The position numbers and the translations under genes were made by a program. Shown piece by piece: positions 42,855 through 54,320 of a stretch of DNA of 64,000 bases; position 1 is the first letter of the stretch, and each line of letters starts with the position of its first letter. Source of the DNA: Hyperoodon ampullatus (lineage: Eukaryota; Chordata; Mammalia; Artiodactyla; Ziphiidae); contig OX457062.1 in assembly GCA_949752795.1 (NCBI GenBank), forward strand, positions 91,315,777-91,379,776, in the 5' to 3' direction. Below the pieces are notes generated by a model. The model did not search any database. It worked only from the letters and a program-made list of their open reading frames with translations, and was not told the origin of the DNA.

Positions 42855-43545
42855 TGGGCATAACCCTAACATCTTATAATAACTACTACAGTGCATCAGA
42901 CCTTGTGCTGAATGCTCGCAGTATAAGATTTGCTGGGCTTCCCTGGTGGCGCAGTGGTTAAGAATCCGCCTGCCAGTGCAGGGGACACGGGTTCGAGCCC
43001 TGGTCTGGGAAGATCCCACATGCCACGGAGCAACTAAGCCCGTGCGCCACAACTACTGAGCCTGCACTCTAGAGCCCGCGAGCCACAGCTACTGAGCCCG
43101 CGTGCCACAACTACTGAGCCTGAGCTCTAGAGCCCATGAGCCACAACTACTGAGCTGGCGTGCCTACAGCCTGTGCTCCACAACAAGAGAAGCCACCACA
43201 ATGAGAAGCCCGCACACAACAATGAAGAGTAGCCCCTGCTCACTGCAACTAGAGGAAGCCCGCGCACAGCAATGAAGACCCAACAGCAGCCAAAAATAAA
43301 TAAATAAATAAATAAATTTATATATATATAAAAAAGATTTGCTGCCATCCTCATTGTAGCCCCATGAAGTTACTTTCATTATCCCCACTTTATACAAGAG
43401 AACGCTGAGTTTATCAAAGGTTAAGGGAAAATAAGGCACAGAGAGGTGAGGGAACTTGCCCAATTGCAAACACTGCTAGGAAGGGTAGAGATGGGATTTA
43501 AACCCAGGGAGTCTGGTGCCAGGTTCCAAGTGCAAAAGAGCTAGT
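42855..43545 (-). repeat. MIR SINE, antisense, split by a CHR SINE
   Basis: The left piece (to 42,935) has 'cttataataactactacagt'; the right piece (from 43,345) has 'attatccccactttatacaa', 'cagagaggtgagggaacttg' and 'gggatttaaacccagggagt'. Together they form one antisense MIR. Confidence 0.8.
42936..43333 (+). mobile_element. CHR SINE, long subfamily, full length (398 bp)
   Basis: The longest copy in the window. After the tRNA-like head ('gggcttccctggtggcgcag', B-box-like 'GGTTCGAGCCC') come four units of the type 'gccacaactactgagc' (about 43,048-43,155), then the long 3' region and an (aaat)n/(ta)n tail. The duplication 'aagatttgctg' is at 42925-42935 and 43334-43344. Confidence 0.97.
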
Positions 43546-43549
43546 GGCT

Positions 43550-44235
43550 ATCCAGGATATCATTAGCTGCTCTGATGAGGTCCTCTGGGCACCAGTTTAC
43601 CAGAACAGATAAGGGAGACCCTGGGGGTAAATGCCTGCATCTGAGGGAGGGATGCTCTGGGACCATCTTTCCCCCTCCTGCAGGCTGGTCTTTGCCCACA
43701 GGCAGTTGGCTAATTCCTCTGCCCATCTCCCTGCCAGAGTCACCAGCTGACCCTTGTCAGCCCAGCACAAAGGGAAGCTAGATTGGCTGGGGGTGGGGTA
43801 GCGGTGCCTCTCCCTCCTCTTGCCAAGCAGGGGACTTCTCTTCCCCTCCCCCTTCTCCTGGGAGCGCCCATCTGGCCTATATCACCAGCTGATGTGTGCT
43901 TGGTAAAGCCTGCTTTCAAGTGAGGGCAATGGGATTCAGTTCCTGGAACCAGGTCTGTTAATCCAATCAGGGGCATTTTCCCTGATTGTGAACATCCCGC
44001 AATCCTGCAAGATCTACTGCTTTGAAACACAGCACCGCCGGGAGTCCAGCCACAGAGAGGGATCCGGCATCTAGGCCTCTCTTCGTGGGCACATTTGACC
44101 TCAGGGATTTTAGGATGACTTCCTCCACCCTCCCTTTCCCCACTGGGTGTTGTGACACATTGTTGAGAAATAGAGGCAAAAGGATATGGGTGGGGTATGG
44201 AAGAGTGGCAGCCTGAGGTGGTGGGTAAATCAGAG
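43550..44235. other. Unannotated sequence
   Basis: Moderately G/C-rich with no clear repeat. A 171-codon minus open frame (44255-43740) is present; its translation has no recognisable domain and no splice support, so I treat it as chance. Confidence 0.45.
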
Positions 44236-44239
44236 CTCA

Positions 44240-44385
44240 GGAAGCCCAAACTCAAGTCCGAAGTTCACCAGAAACAAGCTGTTTGAACTTGAGAAAATAA
44301 TTTCTCTTCTTTAGGCCTCACTTTTCTCACCTAGAAAATGGGAGAGTGGGATTAGATAGACCCTATGAGGTTCCTTCCATGTTAT
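44240..44385 (+). repeat. MIR SINE fragment, sense
   Basis: Sense MIR: 'gctgtttgaacttgagaaaa', 'ctttaggcctcacttttctc' and 'acctagaaaatgggagagtg'. Confidence 0.7.
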
Positions 44386-44421
44386 GTGAAATGGAAAGAC
44401 TCCTCTAAGGGGCACTTTTTT

Positions 44422-44627
44422 TGTTTGTTTATTTTTGCGGTACGCGGGCCTCTCACTGTTGTGGCCTCTCCCGTTGCAGAGCACAGGCTCCGGACGCGCA
44501 GGCTCAGTGGCCACGGCTCACGGGCCCAGCCGCTCCGCGGCATGTGGGATCTTCCCGGACCGGGGCACGAACCCACGTCCCCTGCATCGGCAGGCGGACT
44601 CTCAACCACTGCGCCACCAGGGAAGCC
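44422..44627 (-). mobile_element. CHR SINE, medium subfamily
   Basis: Antisense from a T-rich left end through 'gcggtacgcgggcctctcac' to the head complement 'gcgccaccagggaagcc'. The duplication 'ctaaggggcacttttt' is at 44405-44420 and 44628-44643 and is perfect, so the insertion is probably recent. Confidence 0.96.
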
Positions 44628-44644
44628 CTAAGGGGCACTTTTTT

Positions 44645-45820
44645 AAGGAGACGATGGGAAAGGTTGCTCTCCATCCCATGGCTCCTTCTCCCGGGGCATC
44701 TCCTAAAACACAGAACTCCTGTCCTCCAGGACTCCACCACTGACAGGACACGGTAGGCGCTGGGCAGGCTGCTGGGCCAAAGTCCCTATTCCTGGAGGAG
44801 GGACTACAGGGCTTCACTTTGACTCCAAGCAGCAAGTGCTCGGAGTCTGGGTTCTAAGAAATATCCCGTCCCAGGCTCACTGATCCTCTCAGCTGAGCCT
44901 CCTTGGCTGCCAATCTTAGAGTTAGGTCTTTATTTGCCTTCTGACTTTGCTTTCCTCTTCTGATCAATACAAAGAAAAAAACCTGATGGGCCCTTACGGG
45001 TACAGGCAATTAGCTAATCAGAAATCTGGTTAATAAGCTTTGCAACGTGAAATGTCTCACGGAGAAAATCTATCAGGCTCCTCAGCCATGTCAGGCTGTC
45101 TCCCTGACAGGCAGTGGCTACTGAGGACCGCAGCGGGTTAGATACTTTATTTTTAAAAGGCTTTTTCTGGCTCTAATTTCCTCTAGTCTGAAAGAAATGA
45201 GACGAGGCTAAAAAGAAAACTAAGTCAGAGCAAGTGAGGGAAAAGCTGAATTAGGAAACCAACATGGTATATTGGGGTGTACTATAAATCTCAGGGGTGG
45301 GTGCTGAGTCTTGATTGGATGGCTTTGAACCACACTAAGTATAGCACCAAACACCTACGAGCAATCAATAAAGGCTTTTAGTAGTGAGGATTGGTGATGA
45401 AATGCCCTGTCCTTTGTCAAAGTCCCATCACTCATTCTCTGTCCCCAGGTGTTTCGCCTAATGGCAGGGGCCACCAGAATTGGAGTTTGGCTACAGGACA
45501 TCGCAAACAAAGAGTCTAGGACCCAGTAGTTAAGTCTTCTGCCACAGAGGAAGCCTGTGCTTGGGGATAGATGTGGCAGCAGATAAAGAGAAAAGCCCAT
45601 CCAGACAGATGGCGCATGACATCTGGAGGGGATGGTGACAAGCACTAGGCAGTGATCCAAGCAGGGAGGTCCCCAAACAGGAGATGCTCTGAAAGGAGGA
45701 GAACAGTGACAGCAACAGGAAGTTCTGTTTGGATCCAGCTTCTGGATCCCACTCCAGAAAGGGCTACGGAGGAGAAAAAAGGGTCCTAGCCCAGAAAAGC
45801 TGGGTACTGGGAAGGTTACA
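44645..45820. other. Unannotated 1.2 kb
   Basis: No repeat or exon recognised. Confidence 0.5.
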
Positions 45821-45824
45821 AAGT

Positions 45825-45955
45825 CAGGACCATTTACAGATGAGAAAACTGAAGACCAAGATTACATCACCAGCACATGGCAGAGCTGGGATGCAAACTC
45901 AGGCACCCAGAACCCAGATCCTGGAGACTTCACCCCTCTACCACTGACTCCCAGA
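45825..45955 (-). repeat. MIR SINE fragment, antisense
   Basis: Antisense MIR: 'catttacagatgagaaaact', 'ggcagagctgggatgcaaac' and 'tcaggcacccagaacccaga'. Confidence 0.75.
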
Positions 45956-46575
45956 GCAAGGCTGGGGCTATGTGTTTAGGCAGTTTAGGGGCCTGACGGG
46001 GGAGCATGGGAGGTCATTACAGAGTCCATCCTGCAAAATGTTTACCAAATGACTATAAACCATTACGTAAAGAGCCTCTCCTGAGGGTCCTAACGGGATA
46101 CTACAGGCTCAGAAGGCACACAATAAGAACCAGGAAGTGAAACCTCAATTCAGTGAAGAGACACTAAGGAGAGCCTCTAGTCCCTCTAATTCCAGGGTCC
46201 AGGCTCAGACAGTTTCATCCCAGAGTGCCGAAATAACGTACCAAATGCAACCTTAGACCCAGAGTCAATAATTCTGAGAAATCGTAGGAAAGTGAAGGAC
46301 AAAATCCCTGAGCTAAATTGTAGTTTCCAGAAAAGTGGAGATTGGAGAATCTCTAATGAGGTGCTAGGAGAGATGATTAAATACATAACTTAATGCTAGC
46401 AAAAGAGGGTCAACCTAGAGTCCCAGGAACCAGTCATGCCAACAAACGTTAACTTACCATTTGGATAGACTTACTATGGAAGTCAAAATATGCTTGTTAA
46501 ATCCTTGTGTATATCTTTCATTCAACAAACATTAATTGAGAATCTGCCACGTGGGATAACATTAATTAACAAGAC
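45956..46575. other. Unannotated sequence
   Basis: No recognised repeat or gene. Confidence 0.45.
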
Positions 46576-46582
46576 AATTAAA

Positions 46583-47183
46583 CATCCTTTTGCACACTCC
46601 TGTATTCATCGCGGCACTGTTTACAATAGCCAAGATATGGAAACAACCTAAGTGTCCATAGATGGATGAATGGGTAAAGGAGATGTGGTGTATATATATA
46701 TATATATACAACGGAACATTACTCAGCCATAGGAAAGATGAAACCTTGCCATTTGTGACGACATGGATGGACCTTGAGGGCGTTATGCTAATTGAAATAA
46801 GTCAGACAAAGAAAAACAAATACTATTTCACTTACATGTGGAATCTAAAAAACAAAACAAATGAACAAACAAAACACAACATAATCAGACTCATAGGTAC
46901 AGAGAAAAGGTGGTGGTTACCAGAGGGAAGGGGGTTGGGGAGTGGGCAAAATGGGTGAAGGGGATCAAGAGGTATGGACTTCCAGCTGTAAAATAAGTCG
47001 TTGGGGTGTAATGAACAGCATGGGGGCGGTTAGTCAGTAACATTGTATTAACTTTGTATGGTGACAGTTGATAACTAGACTTACTGTGTGAGCATTTTGC
47101 AATGTATATAAATGTTGAGTCACTATGTTGTACACCCAAAACTAATTTAATAATGTATGTTAATTATACTTCAATTTAAAAAT
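46583..47183 (+). mobile_element. L1 (end of ORF2 and 3' UTR), sense
   Basis: The L1 order is clear: 'tgtttacaatagccaagata', 'caacctaagtgtccatagat', a (TA)n run at 46690-46708, 'gaacattactcagccatagg', 'cttacatgtggaatctaaaa' and 'tgttgtacacccaaaactaa'. The coding part contains several stops. Flanks 'caattaaacatcctttt' and 'caatttaaaaatctttt' may be a degraded duplication. Confidence 0.88.
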
Positions 47184-47219
47184 CTTTTCTCTTACTGAGT
47201 CTCCTGGGAAGAGTCAGAA

Positions 47220-47880
47220 AACAAACACGTAAACAAACAAAATTTCAGATAAGGGTAAGTGCTAAGAAGAAAATTAAGCACAGCCATGGACTAGAGAATG
47301 ATTGCAAGTGAATTCTTAGCTGGCTAATGATTATTAGCCAGAACGATGGGGAAGCTTCTCTAACGGTATTTGAGCTGAGGCTGGGGTGATGAGAAGGGGT
47401 CAGATGTGTGGAGATCTGGGGGGAAGTGGTTCCAGGAAGAGGAAACAGTAGGTGCAAAGTTCCAGATACTTGAGTGAGTTTGGCATGTTTCAGAAACCCA
47501 AAGAAGGCCACCGTGTCAGACCTACAGCGAGGGAAGGGGACGTTGCCCCAGGTGAGCAGGGATTCGGGCAGCTTGGCAAAGCTTTGTAGACTGCAGTCAG
47601 GAATTCAGGTTTTGTCCTCAGTGAGATGGGAAGCAGTTGAAGAATTTAAGCAGGAGAATGACACGATTGAAATTACTTTTTAAGAGATGGCTCTGGCTGC
47701 TCTGTGGAGAGCAGTTTGGAAGTAGAGCAGAGTGGACACAGGAAACCAGTGAGAGACCCAGTGCGTTTGTTTAGGGGAGAGAAGTCGGTGGCTTGACCAG
47801 GGGTGGTCCCAGTAGAGAAGGTGCAGTGGGTCAGATTCAGGGTATATTTTGGAGAGATAGATAATACCTTCAGCTTTTGA
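47220..47880 (-). repeat. L2 LINE relic, antisense
   Basis: Antisense L2 blocks: 'gtggttccaggaagaggaaa', 'caggttttgtcctcagtgag', 'gaagcagttgaagaatttaa', 'gcaggagaatgacacgattg' and 'gatggctctggctgctctgt'. Confidence 0.65.
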
Positions 47881-47896
47881 GCAAATACAAATTTTT

Positions 47897-47947
47897 AAAA
47901 TTATTTTTTACTTTTTTAAATTTACCATCTTAACCATTTTTTTAAAA
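47897..47947 (-). repeat. Short L1 3' end joined to a SINE
   Basis: The complement of 'aaatttaccatcttaaccat' matches the very end of old L1 3' UTRs. It lies between an A/T-rich duplication copy (47886-47894) and the SINE, and may have inserted together with it. Confidence 0.5.
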
Positions 47948-48226
47948 AAATTTATTTATTTTTGGCTGTGTTGGGTCTTCGTTTCTGTGCGTGGGCTTTC
48001 TCTAGTTGCGGCGAGCGGGGGCCACTCTTCATTGAGGTGCGCAGGCCTCTCACTGTCGCGGCCTCTCTTGTTGCGGAGCACAAGCTCCAGACGCGCAGCT
48101 TCAGTAGTTGTGGCTCACGGGCCTAGTTGCTCAGCGGCATGTGGGCTCTTCCCAGACCAGGGCTCGAACCCGTGTCCCCTGCATTGGCAGGCAGATTCTC
48201 AACCACTGCGCCAACAGGGAAGCCAC
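47948..48226 (-). mobile_element. CHR SINE, intermediate length
   Basis: Antisense body from 'ggctgtgttgggtcttcgtt' through one 'cagtagttgtggctcacggg' unit to the head complement 'gcgccaacagggaagcc'. It has no duplication of its own on the tail side; 'tacaaattt' at 47886-47894 and 48227-48235 instead flanks SINE plus the L1 scrap. Confidence 0.92.
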
Positions 48227-48239
48227 TACAAATTTATTT

Positions 48240-49770
48240 TTAATATTTATATTTATTTTTTTTAATGAGCTGGAGCTCCCTTGGAAAGAATTCTGAAGGA
48301 GTGTTACTAGATTTTGGCCTTGGCCTTCTCCCCTTTGTCAGTACCATGCACCCCCCTTTAGGGTTATGACCTGCACAGTAGCTTCTGGTACGGTATCTCC
48401 CTCATGGCCATCCCAGTAACAGGTCTAACCTGGCTCCCGTATTTGTGAACTGCAGCTCCGATGGGATTCAACACACTTGCACTGCAGCCAGTCTCTAACC
48501 AGCTCTGGCCAGGGTGATGGGGGGTTGGGCGGGCAGTATATAATGTATACCGTATAACGGCTGTTGCAGAGGGGAATCCAGTACCGGGTGAGCATTTATG
48601 AGTCTCTGGCCCGTTTTACCATGTTTACAGCCTAACTGGGTTTCTCAATCATTCCCGTGGTTTCTAAGCTACAGATTTGGTTGGCCTACTTCTTCCTAGA
48701 CTGTGTACCATTTACATACAGTATTTTGTTTTTTCCTGCACCACCCACAAAAGCAGCCTGGATGCATGTGGCTCTTTCATTAACTGGGCACAGAAAGTTT
48801 GGCTAGCACTAGGCCCACAAAGACTGGAGCCAGTTGCTATAGTGAGAAAAAGGGCTTCCGGAGGATCTGAGGTGTTCCTTTTCATCTCAATATGCCTGTG
48901 AAAGAGAGTTCTAACAGGGGGAAAAAAACTTTTATGAGTTCAAAGATTATATAAATGACCAGTCTTACGCCAAGAAACTAACTTCTGATTTCACTGGAGT
49001 TGCGATTACTGAGTCTACACTAGGAACCTATTTCTCTTGCTAAGAATCTGGCATCTTTTATTACCCATCCCCCCGAAAAAAGGAGCAGTTTACTCTGGAG
49101 ACAGAGAATCAGGTAGGATAATAATCCCAGCAGACAAATGGGAGGAGACAGCAATAATAAATATTCCTGCTAAAAGAGCATTAAGGAAGTAAAAGCTTGG
49201 AGCAACTTGGGAGCACCAGCTGCTTAATAATAAAGGCAATGATTCCTTGGCCAGGCTGCAAACATAGTCTTTAGTTATAGGTGTCAAAACCCAAGTGTCA
49301 GGCCCGTGCTTTATTACTATCATTTAGTAAGCTGTTGGTGTCTACTCCCAGCACAGACATTTTTCTCTGATACCAGAAACACAAGGCTTTTTCTCTCTGA
49401 ATTCCCAAAGTCTCCCAATCCTGAGGCCCATTTCCTTCTCAATTTTCTCCTAACCCAAGATTGTCTGGTTCTTTTGCTACAAAGAGAAAGGAAACTTGCT
49501 TTCCAGAAAGGCTTAAATGATTGCATCTGTGTTCATTGAACTGTTAACCCCTAGTCTGTCTGAGGGCTGGGGTGGGGTATACAGTTACAAAAATGAGGAT
49601 AGTAAACAAAAGCTATTTTCTTTTTAATTAATTCCATTTATTTGTCAATAGTAAAAACAGCAACTCTTTTCTTTTTAACTCAATTCCATTTGTTGATCAC
49701 AAGCCTCAAGAGTTATAAGAAGTGAGACAGATCCCTCAAGGAATTTGCAATCCAGGAAGAAGGTTGAGAT
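48240..49770. other. Unannotated 1.5 kb
   Basis: No repeat family was assigned. The part 48,340-48,720 has the look of an old LTR or DNA-transposon relic, but I could not place it. Confidence 0.4.
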
Positions 49771-49791
49771 AAGCCCAGGATTACAGTATTA

Positions 49792-49925
49792 TTTATTTTT
49801 AAGTGGGGTATAGTTGTTTTACAATGTTGTGTTAGTTTCTACTGTACAGCGTAGTGGAGTTCCCTGTGTTATACAGCAGGTTCTCATTAGTTATCTATTT
49901 TATACATATTAATGTACATATTGCA
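49792..49925 (-). mobile_element. L1 3' UTR fragment with internal deletion
   Basis: Antisense L1 tail: 'gtatagttgttttacaatgt' and 'ttctactgtacagcgtagtg' run directly into 'gagttccctgtgttatacag', skipping the block of roughly 70-90 bases that normally separates them in the sister copies (for example 8850-8940). The duplication 'caggatta[c/t]agta[t/c]ta' is at 49776-49791 and 49926-49941. Confidence 0.85.
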
Positions 49926-49978
49926 CAGGATTATAGTACTATACGTAGGAAATAAATGGAATGAAAATAAGTGATCCT

Positions 49979-50183
49979 GGGCTTCCCTGGTGGCGCAGTG
50001 GTTGAGAGTCCGCCTGCCGATGCAGGGGACACGGGTTCGTGCCCCAGTCTGGGAGGATCCCACATGCCGCGGATCAGCTGGGCCCGTGAGCCATGGCCGC
50101 TGGGCCTGTGCGTCCGGAGCCTGTGCTCTGCAACGGGAGAGGCCACAACAGTGAGAGGCCCACATACCACAAAAAAAAAAAAA
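49979..50183 (+). mobile_element. CHR SINE, medium subfamily
   Basis: Full length from 'gggcttccctggtggcgcag' to 'aggcccacataccac' plus poly-A. The duplication 'aag[t/g]gatcct' is at 49969-49978 and 50184-50193. Confidence 0.95.
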
Positions 50184-50194
50184 AAGGGATCCTA

Positions 50195-51470
50195 TGGGCT
50201 ATAGGATGGTAGCATGTGAGGTGAGTCTTAAGAGTTGGGAGGGAGGTAGGGAGTAGTACAAGGCGGCTGGGGAAATGAACCAGGCCTGGACGAGAAGAGA
50301 AATTGCCTTAGCTCTAGAACTATGAAGGACAGCTGGGCAGTCCTAGGCCCATGGCTATGAATGTAGAAAACTTAGGTGTAATTCAGAAAAGGATTGATAC
50401 CAGGAAAGTCTTCTCTTTCCTGGACACAGAAATGTGAAATTCCAGGTAGCCAGGTAAGAATATTGAGAAAAAGGAAGCTTCACTATGATTCTAGGAGATC
50501 TGAGTGATACTTCCTGAGAATAACTAGAGTTATAGGAATTAGAATCCCATTCACCAGGGGAGAGGGTTGGCAAGCATGGTATGAGTCCCTGTCAGGTGGG
50601 CAGGGTTTAGGGCCAACATTCTAATCTTGAAGAGAGTATGGAGAATTATGCAGGGTAACAGATAGACTTTAGAAAGGGGAGTAAGGTCCAAAGCAAGAGC
50701 CCAATTTGGGGACCTGAATCAAATTGCGGAATCCAAACGGCTATTCCTCAGAGGTGTCCTAGCATCCAAACTCAGCCCGATCACATCAGATACTCATTTC
50801 TGTGTAGCAATATGACTCAATGCCAAGCCACACCAGATGGTAAAGCTGAGCTGCTGACATTTTTTCTTCCCTGAGCAGGCACTAGGGCTTGTATATCTGC
50901 AGACAATGCCCTGTGTGTGTAGTGTCAGAGATGAGAACAGCAGGAGAAGGGAGACAAGGCAAACTTCTTTCTCTTCTGGCTATGTCTGACTGTGTGCTCC
51001 AAGGGGCTCCTGCTACAGGACAGCAAAGCCTGGTTAGGATACATTATTTGAGACATTATCAGCCTCACAAGAGCAAAGAGATAAGAAGCAAGAAAGACAG
51101 AGAGAATGAGGTCAAGGCTGACCTATCAGAGGGTGAACACTGGTTGCAGTAGTGGTGCCAAGAGACTGAGCTTTGGGCCAGACTTGAGGGGCAGAATGGA
51201 AGTCTGGGACTCCACCGTACACTGAAGCCCTCAAAGGAGAGCAAGGAGCGTACAAGGGGTGGGGCAAGGTCACCAACATGGTCCCAAATTGGCTGCACCC
51301 TCTCATTACTGGCAAAAGCAAAAGCAAATCTTCTCTGCAAGAAAACTTCTCCAATCCCAATTTAAGCCCTCAGATGTTCCATCTATTATAGCAAACAATG
51401 AGCTCACAAAGATCACTAGATATAGAATGCAAGCCACTGTTACTGAGAGTTGGTGGAAATAACGTACAAT
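50195..51470. other. Unannotated 1.3 kb
   Basis: No recognised repeat or exon. Confidence 0.45.
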
Positions 51471-51474
51471 GAAT

Positions 51475-52010
51475 TTAAAACCTTATGGATTACAGAAAGA
51501 GATCTGTCAAATATAGAACATAGAACAGCTATGCAAACACAAGGATGATCAAACCCACAAGAGAATTTTGAGAGTAAAAAAAATGTATTTGTGGGAAAAA
51601 ATGAAACCGTAAGAAATTAACATTGTAATTGTTGATATAGAAATATTAATGAGTTAATTAGCAGATTAGACACAGCTAAAGACAGAATTAATGATTTGAC
51701 AGTTATACCTGGACAAATTACCCAGAATGCAATGCAGAGAAGGGGATGAAAAATATGAAACAGACATTAAGAGACTTGGGAAGTGTAATTACACATCTAC
51801 TCAGAGTACCAGAAAGAGAGAGTAGATGAAGTGGAGAAGAGAATTACTTAAAGTGATATTGGCTACAAATTTTCACAACTTGTAAAAAATACGGATTTAC
51901 AGATTCAAGAAGAGCAGCCTATGCATAGTAAGTCAACAGTTAAAAATCCAGGCAGAACGTCAAAGACAAAGAAAAGATCTTAAAATCATCCAGAGAGTGA
52001 GTGGAGCTGG
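51475..52010 (+). repeat. L1/HAL1-type fragment (ORF1-like region), sense
   Basis: Blocks follow the HAL1/L1 first-ORF region: 'agcagattagacacagctaa', 'aattacccagaatgcaatgc', 'actcagagtaccagaaagag', 'atttacagattcaagaagag' and 'caaagacaaagaaaagatct'. The frame is broken and no complete RNA-binding ORF1 remains. Confidence 0.6.
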
Positions 52011-52640
52011 GGAATTCGTGTGGAAGTCAGAGTGGAGGCAGGTACGAATGGGCTGAGAGATGAAGTCCAGCAAAAGAAACACAGCTGCCAAAGTTATTAA
52101 GTCCATTGGCAAGTTCAGCCTGGCCTTAGAATTGAGCAGAAATGGTCAGTGTGAATACTGGCCACAGGGCTGTCACCTTTGTGTGGTTCTGTAAAGTTCA
52201 GGACATTGTAGTAGGCAAAAGGACTAATTTTCTTATCTCTTGGGAGCAGAAGCCAATCATCCTTGACTGCTACATAATGCACCCTTAATCCCTGGAAAAA
52301 AAAATTTATAGAATGTCAATGTCATGCTTTGCATCCTTTTCCAGCCAATTGCCAGAGTTTCCTCACATCTTCATCAACAACAGAGAGAGCTAGGTCAATC
52401 ATGGGTTTCCATCCATCACTATGGAGATCCTCAAGTGAATGATGGCTCATCTTGATGTCAGAAAACCAACCATTCAGAGACAGCTGGTCCCAGACAGGTG
52501 AACAATGAATTATCCAACATGTCCTTGACACATTTGACCACTGGGATGAAATTTTCAGAGCAGGAAAAAACCAAATAGTGGCACAGCAGAAAGCAGAGGA
52601 GGTCAGATTCGTGATAGAAAAGACTAAGAAATAAACAAGG
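52011..52640. other. Unannotated sequence
   Basis: No recognised repeat or exon. Confidence 0.4.
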
Positions 52641-52645
52641 CAGTG

Positions 52646-53420
52646 TCAACAAAATTCAATTAACAATCAAGTTAAGAAGAATAAAGGGAATTTTATTCAG
52701 GCCAAAATGAGGATTATAACCTAGGAGACAGACTCTCAGAAAGCTCTGAGGACTGTTCTGCCTGTTAGAAGTTAAAGGCACAGCCATACACATTTTTGAG
52801 ACAAAGGATCACACATCAAAATGACATAATGACATTTTACATAAAGTTCACCAAAGGTACATAGTCCAGGTAAGCACATACAAAGTGAGCAGCAAGTCAC
52901 CATGATTCCCTATAGAGCTGGGAAAAAACACTAATCTTTTAAGAAGGTACATTGCTAACATCAGAGGAAAACAAAAAAGTTGATCTTTGCAGTCAAGCAG
53001 ACATTCCCATCTTTGAGGAGGTCTGGCTAATGTGTGTAATGCAGATGAACACTACATATTACAGAGGGAGAGAGGAGGCCCAAATAGACACAGAAAGAAA
53101 GAATTTTATGCTTTCATTTTCTTGTCCTGCCTTAAAATATAAATTTTTATTTCACCAGCAGGTATCATATCTGCCAAGGACGACTTCAAAGCAGCTGAAT
53201 TGGGCAACAGTCTGAGCTGCATAGGCTGGAAGTTCAGAGGACATTGTGTACCTGCTTTCTTGCTTTTGAAACATTAGCTGCCTGCCTACCTCAGTGAGGT
53301 CTGTTCTAATCACAACTCCTCCAGGTGACGAGGCCACAGCTCCATGCGACCAGGCCACAGCTCCATGCTTAACATAGCCTTCCTCCTGCCTTTTCCCCAC
53401 CAAATCATTGTGAAATTTCA
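52646..53420. repeat. Possible ERV LTR
   Basis: It begins 'tgtcaacaaaattcaattaa' and continues 'gaattttattcaggccaaaa', 'ggattataacctaggagaca' and 'cagaaagctctgaggactgt', which resembles LTR sequence I have seen in other mammals. The end is not defined and no partner was found. A 17-base unit 'aggccacagctccatgc' is duplicated at 53331-53347 and 53352-53368. Confidence 0.35.
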
Positions 53421-53489
53421 TGATTGACTTAAAATAAAGGGGGAAAATTATTTTAAGATCTCAGAGGAAAAAAAAAACATACCATAGAT

Positions 53490-54320
53490 AGAGTTCAATT
53501 TATTAATTCTTTCCTTTTTGGATCATGCTTTGTGTGTCAAATATAAGAAATCATCGCCTAACTCAGGGTCACAAAGATTTTCTCCTGTGTTTTCCCTTAG
53601 AAGTTTTATAGGTTTATGTTTTACGTTTAGGTCTATGATTCATTTTGAGTTAATATTTGTGTATGCTGCAAAGTATGAATCAAAGTATAGTGGGGGTTTT
53701 CTGCATGTGGAAATCCAGCTACTACACTGTCTTCATATCGTGGCTTTATAAAAAATCTTGAAGTCATGTAGTGTTACTCTTCCAACTGTGTTCTTTCTTC
53801 AAAGCTGTTTTGGCTGTTCTAGGTCTTCTGCATTTCTAAATGAATTTTGGAATCAAATGTCAATTTCTATTTTTTTTTAAAAAAAGTCTGCTGGGGCTTT
53901 GATTGAGATTTCATTGAATATATACATCACTTGGGGAGAATTAACATTTTAGCAACAGTGTATATTCTGACCCTTGAACACAGTATGTCTCTCTATTTAC
54001 TTAGGTATTTATGTTCTCTCACTGATGTTCTCAGTGTGCAGGTCTTATACATCTTTTGCCAGATTTAGCCTTCTGTATTTCATTTTTTGAATGTTAATTG
54101 TAAATGATTTTTAAAATTATTTCAGTTCCCAATTATTCATTACTAGTAAACAGAAATACAATTTTTAAAATATTAATCTTGTATCCTGCAAACTTGCTTA
54201 ATTCACTTACTAGTTCTAACAGCATTTTTTGGTAAATTCCAACAGATTTTCTACCCAGACAATCATGTCATCTGTGAATAAAGACAGTTTTATTTCTTCC
54301 TTTCCAAACTAGATGCTTCT
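53490..54320 (-). pseudogene. L1 ORF2 reverse-transcriptase relic, antisense
   Basis: The minus strand carries the L1 ORF2 stretch around the polymerase active site. The codons for F-T-D-D-M (the reverse-transcriptase FxDD motif) are intact at 54278-54264, preceded by a GKEEIKLSL-like stretch and followed by degraded downstream sequence. Stops and frameshifts are frequent, so no enzyme is made. This part of ORF2 is rarely left in the window; the other L1 copies are 3' ends. Confidence 0.75.

Noticed and set aside
43740..44255. 171-codon minus-strand open frame
   Set aside because: There is no recognisable domain, an overlapping open frame in another phase, and no splice or promoter support.
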